Shown: piece after piece, positions 62,103 to 64,000 of the stretch
Position numbering within the stretch: the stretch's first letter is position 1
Layout: each line of letters starts with the position of its first letter
Assembly: GCA_030704615.1 (NCBI GenBank)
Contig: CM060731.1
Coordinates: 21,080,001-21,144,000 of the forward strand
Source of the DNA: Takakia lepidozioides
Lineage: Eukaryota; Streptophyta; Takakiopsida; Takakiales; Takakiaceae
DNA: 64,000 bases
Direction of reading: 5' to 3'
The notes under the pieces: model-generated
The model's database searches: none
The model's input: only the letters and a program-made list of their open reading frames with translations
Told to the model about the DNA's origin: nothing
Translations under genes and position numbers: made by a program

Positions 62103-63958
62103 CTAGCGTGAGGGTCGAGGGTCTTTTCCAAATCCCATGAGAACGTGTGTGGCTAGCATATTGCCGCGGCGCCATGTCTCCACACCCCGCCCCACTAAAG
62201 GCACCCATACGGTCTTTCTGCTCCACAGTGGACGTTTATACCACCTGCCCCGCCAATGCAAGCCCCCAGAAGGTGCACCACAATATCTCAGCTCAATTTT
62301 GGCTTGGTAGGACTTTTAAGGCAGAATGTCGCCTGTAATTTACAACCTCAAATATAACATCTGTGCATTTGCTCATAATCGTCACTAGCCTGGTCTTACG
62401 GATACACTAAAGAACACAACTGTGCCAGCAATATTGCATTCCACATGTAGACACAAAAAATCAAGCTTACAGATCTTCATGATGCACAACTTTCCCGTCT
62501 TCGACCTGCATCGACATCAAGCCAACATCATGACGGGTCAAAAAGCGCAGAAGAACAAATCCTGAGGAGCTAGAGAGAGGAAGAGAGAAAACCTTTCGCA
62601 TAAAAAGCCACATGCAGAATAACATGTTCTTTTGTTACAATTCTTTCCCCTAAAGCCTATAATAAGCTTGCATAAACCAGGGATTGGAGCAGTGCCTGAC
62701 CTGCAATTTGATCAGGGACCTCATGTCAAATGCTGTCCCCAAGAACTTATATCGCTGCAAGTTATCTAGCCGGAGCTGCGCCATTGCAAGGATAAACAGT
62801 CAAATTTGATCAGAGTTTTAGCTCATAGACATGATTGATGAAAAGGTTAGACATCCAATACCCATGGTGACGGTCCCAATGGGAATTTTCCAGTCTAAAA
62901 CTTGCAAAGGCTCTTGATACTTCAACCCCTCTTCCTCTTCCCCTTCTTTAGAGTCAATCCAACCGCTGACAAAGTGCTAGTTCTGGACCTCTTGTTTTGG
63001 CTCTACGCTACCATTTGTTATGGTCGCACGTAGGAACGGGCAGAACTGGATACCGTTCACAGGGAAAGTCCTAAAATTAGGTCGTTGTGATTCATCATTT
63101 CTTCCGTAAACTAGTTCTAAACATCCCTAGGGAGTCTGCAGTTTTATGTACCTTGTCCACTCATCATACCTCTAAATAACCTCCTAGATAGGACAAAAGC
63201 ACATTACCTCGCCAGAGCCTGGGGTTGTTTCCTCCTCCTGAACTGTGTAGTCCACAATCTGAGATTCCTTGAAAACCTGCCAGGTACTCTCAGTCAGACT
63301 TTGAACAGGACGATAATTAAGCACCAGAATCGAGACCTAAAAAAACTCCTCTACTCCTCCTCGTCATCAATTGAGGATGTAAGATCCAATGCACTCTGGA
63401 CAGAAGGTAGAGTTTTTAAGTGCAGAATTGTAGTACTTACTAGATCTCTCAACTTGCTATCAGCTCGCTATCAGTTGGCCAACTGTTAAAAGAAAACAAG
63501 TGAGGTGCTCAGGATAGTCACCTTTGGAATGGCGTAAAATGCTGATTTTATTTGTTTCACACTGCAAGCAGCACCCGAGCAGCACACAGCGCGTCAAAAA
63601 AAGCAGTATTCATGTCTTTCTCTCTCCAACTGGTACGCTCTTAGATGAGCTTCTACCCCGCTTCTACTGGATGTTATACTCTTTCAGATTCTGTTCTCCT
63701 AGTCTTCCTTCAAACCCCTTCCATCTTCCGAAGTCCATGACCACACCGCTAATACCCCACAGTCCATCTCGAGCTATCCTCATGTCTAACGAAGAACAAC
63801 GTAATTGCCACTGAGGTAGAGAATCACCCGAAAATACTCTCCTTATCTACCAGAACTCATGGCAAGAGTGTTACCCGTGAGCCTGCATGAGAGGGTCCTC
63901 GAAGATTGCGTTCTGGGCATAAATCTCGTAGTCAAGCGCCGTTGCATTCGAGTTATAT
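62103..63958 (-). CDS. SnoaL/NTF2-like fold protein, 3' part (gene continues beyond window)
   Basis: Six short exons join in phase: 63,958-63,875; 63,561-63,522; 63,276-63,208; 62,754-62,701; 62,505-62,471; 62,244-62,103. They encode about 140 residues: YEIYAQNAIFEDPLMQAHG, VKQIKSAFYAIPK, VFKESQIVDYTVQEEE, RYKFLGTAFDMRSLIKLQ, VEDGKVVHHEDLW, then RPLWSRKTVWVPLVGRG and MLATHVLMGFGKDP. The order of an acidic ExDP helix, an aromatic beta sheet and KVxxHEDxW is that of NTF2-like/SnoaL domains found in uncharacterised plant proteins. The reaction, if any, is unknown. None of these exons forms a long ORF; they were found by splicing logic, and every junction is GT-AG and frame-consistent. The N-terminus lies beyond position 64,000. 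Confidence 0.75.
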
Positions 63959-64000
63959 CTGCCATTAATTATCCGGCCAAGTTAAGATCAATGAACCAGG

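Overview
The window is nuclear DNA of a plant-lineage (streptophyte) organism. The host genes are intron-rich with GT-AG introns: a DEAD-box helicase like plant RH24, a SAUR auxin-responsive gene, a PPR-SMR protein, an organelle-type RNA m5U methyltransferase and a MAK/MHK-type kinase. The transposons are plant-type CACTA elements and Ty3/gypsy elements carrying a DNA methyltransferase. Such methyltransferase-bearing LTR retrotransposons are known from charophyte algae (Klebsormidium) and dinoflagellates, so a charophyte-grade alga such as a Chara relative is the best guess. This is inference; no rRNA or organellar marker is present.

Layout. Positions 1-35,500 are almost entirely nested, broken mobile DNA. 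A coiled-coil gene fragment occurs twice in direct orientation (1,539-2,652 and 34,506-35,502), each copy beside one half of a LINE-like element (3,023-3,592; 33,371-34,430). Between them lie: a CACTA element (from 3,975) with a multi-exon transposase and, upstream on the same strand, a SET-domain gene; an inverted cluster of gypsy fragments (11,465-19,690) encoding Gag, protease and a C5 DNA methyltransferase, next to a separate integrase-plus-PHD-finger fragment; a 1.07-kb TIR/TSD insertion with tRNA-like pol III boxes; a 40-bp tandem repeat; a second CACTA end with ORF1 (21,838-25,000); a four-unit hairpin array (25,147-25,463); two unrecognised ORF remnants (26.6-28.8 kb); and a third gypsy copy on the plus strand (28.9-33.25 kb) with methyltransferase, reverse transcriptase, RNase H and integrase.

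Positions 35,800-64,000 hold six host genes: RH24-like helicase (+), SAUR (+), TrmA/RumA-like methyltransferase (-), PPR-SMR (+), MAK-like kinase (-, intronless) and the 3' part of an SnoaL/NTF2-like gene (-). The methyltransferase and the PPR gene may be a head-to-head pair sharing about 350 bp. Both look organelle-directed. A dispersed 350-bp repeat sits in introns of the helicase and PPR genes.

Most striking: two unrelated transposon classes side by side carry chromatin-modifying domains (C5 methyltransferase plus PHD finger in the gypsy family; SET domain in the CACTA element). All copies seen are damaged, but the gypsy protease-methyltransferase frame of one copy is broken by only one stop codon.
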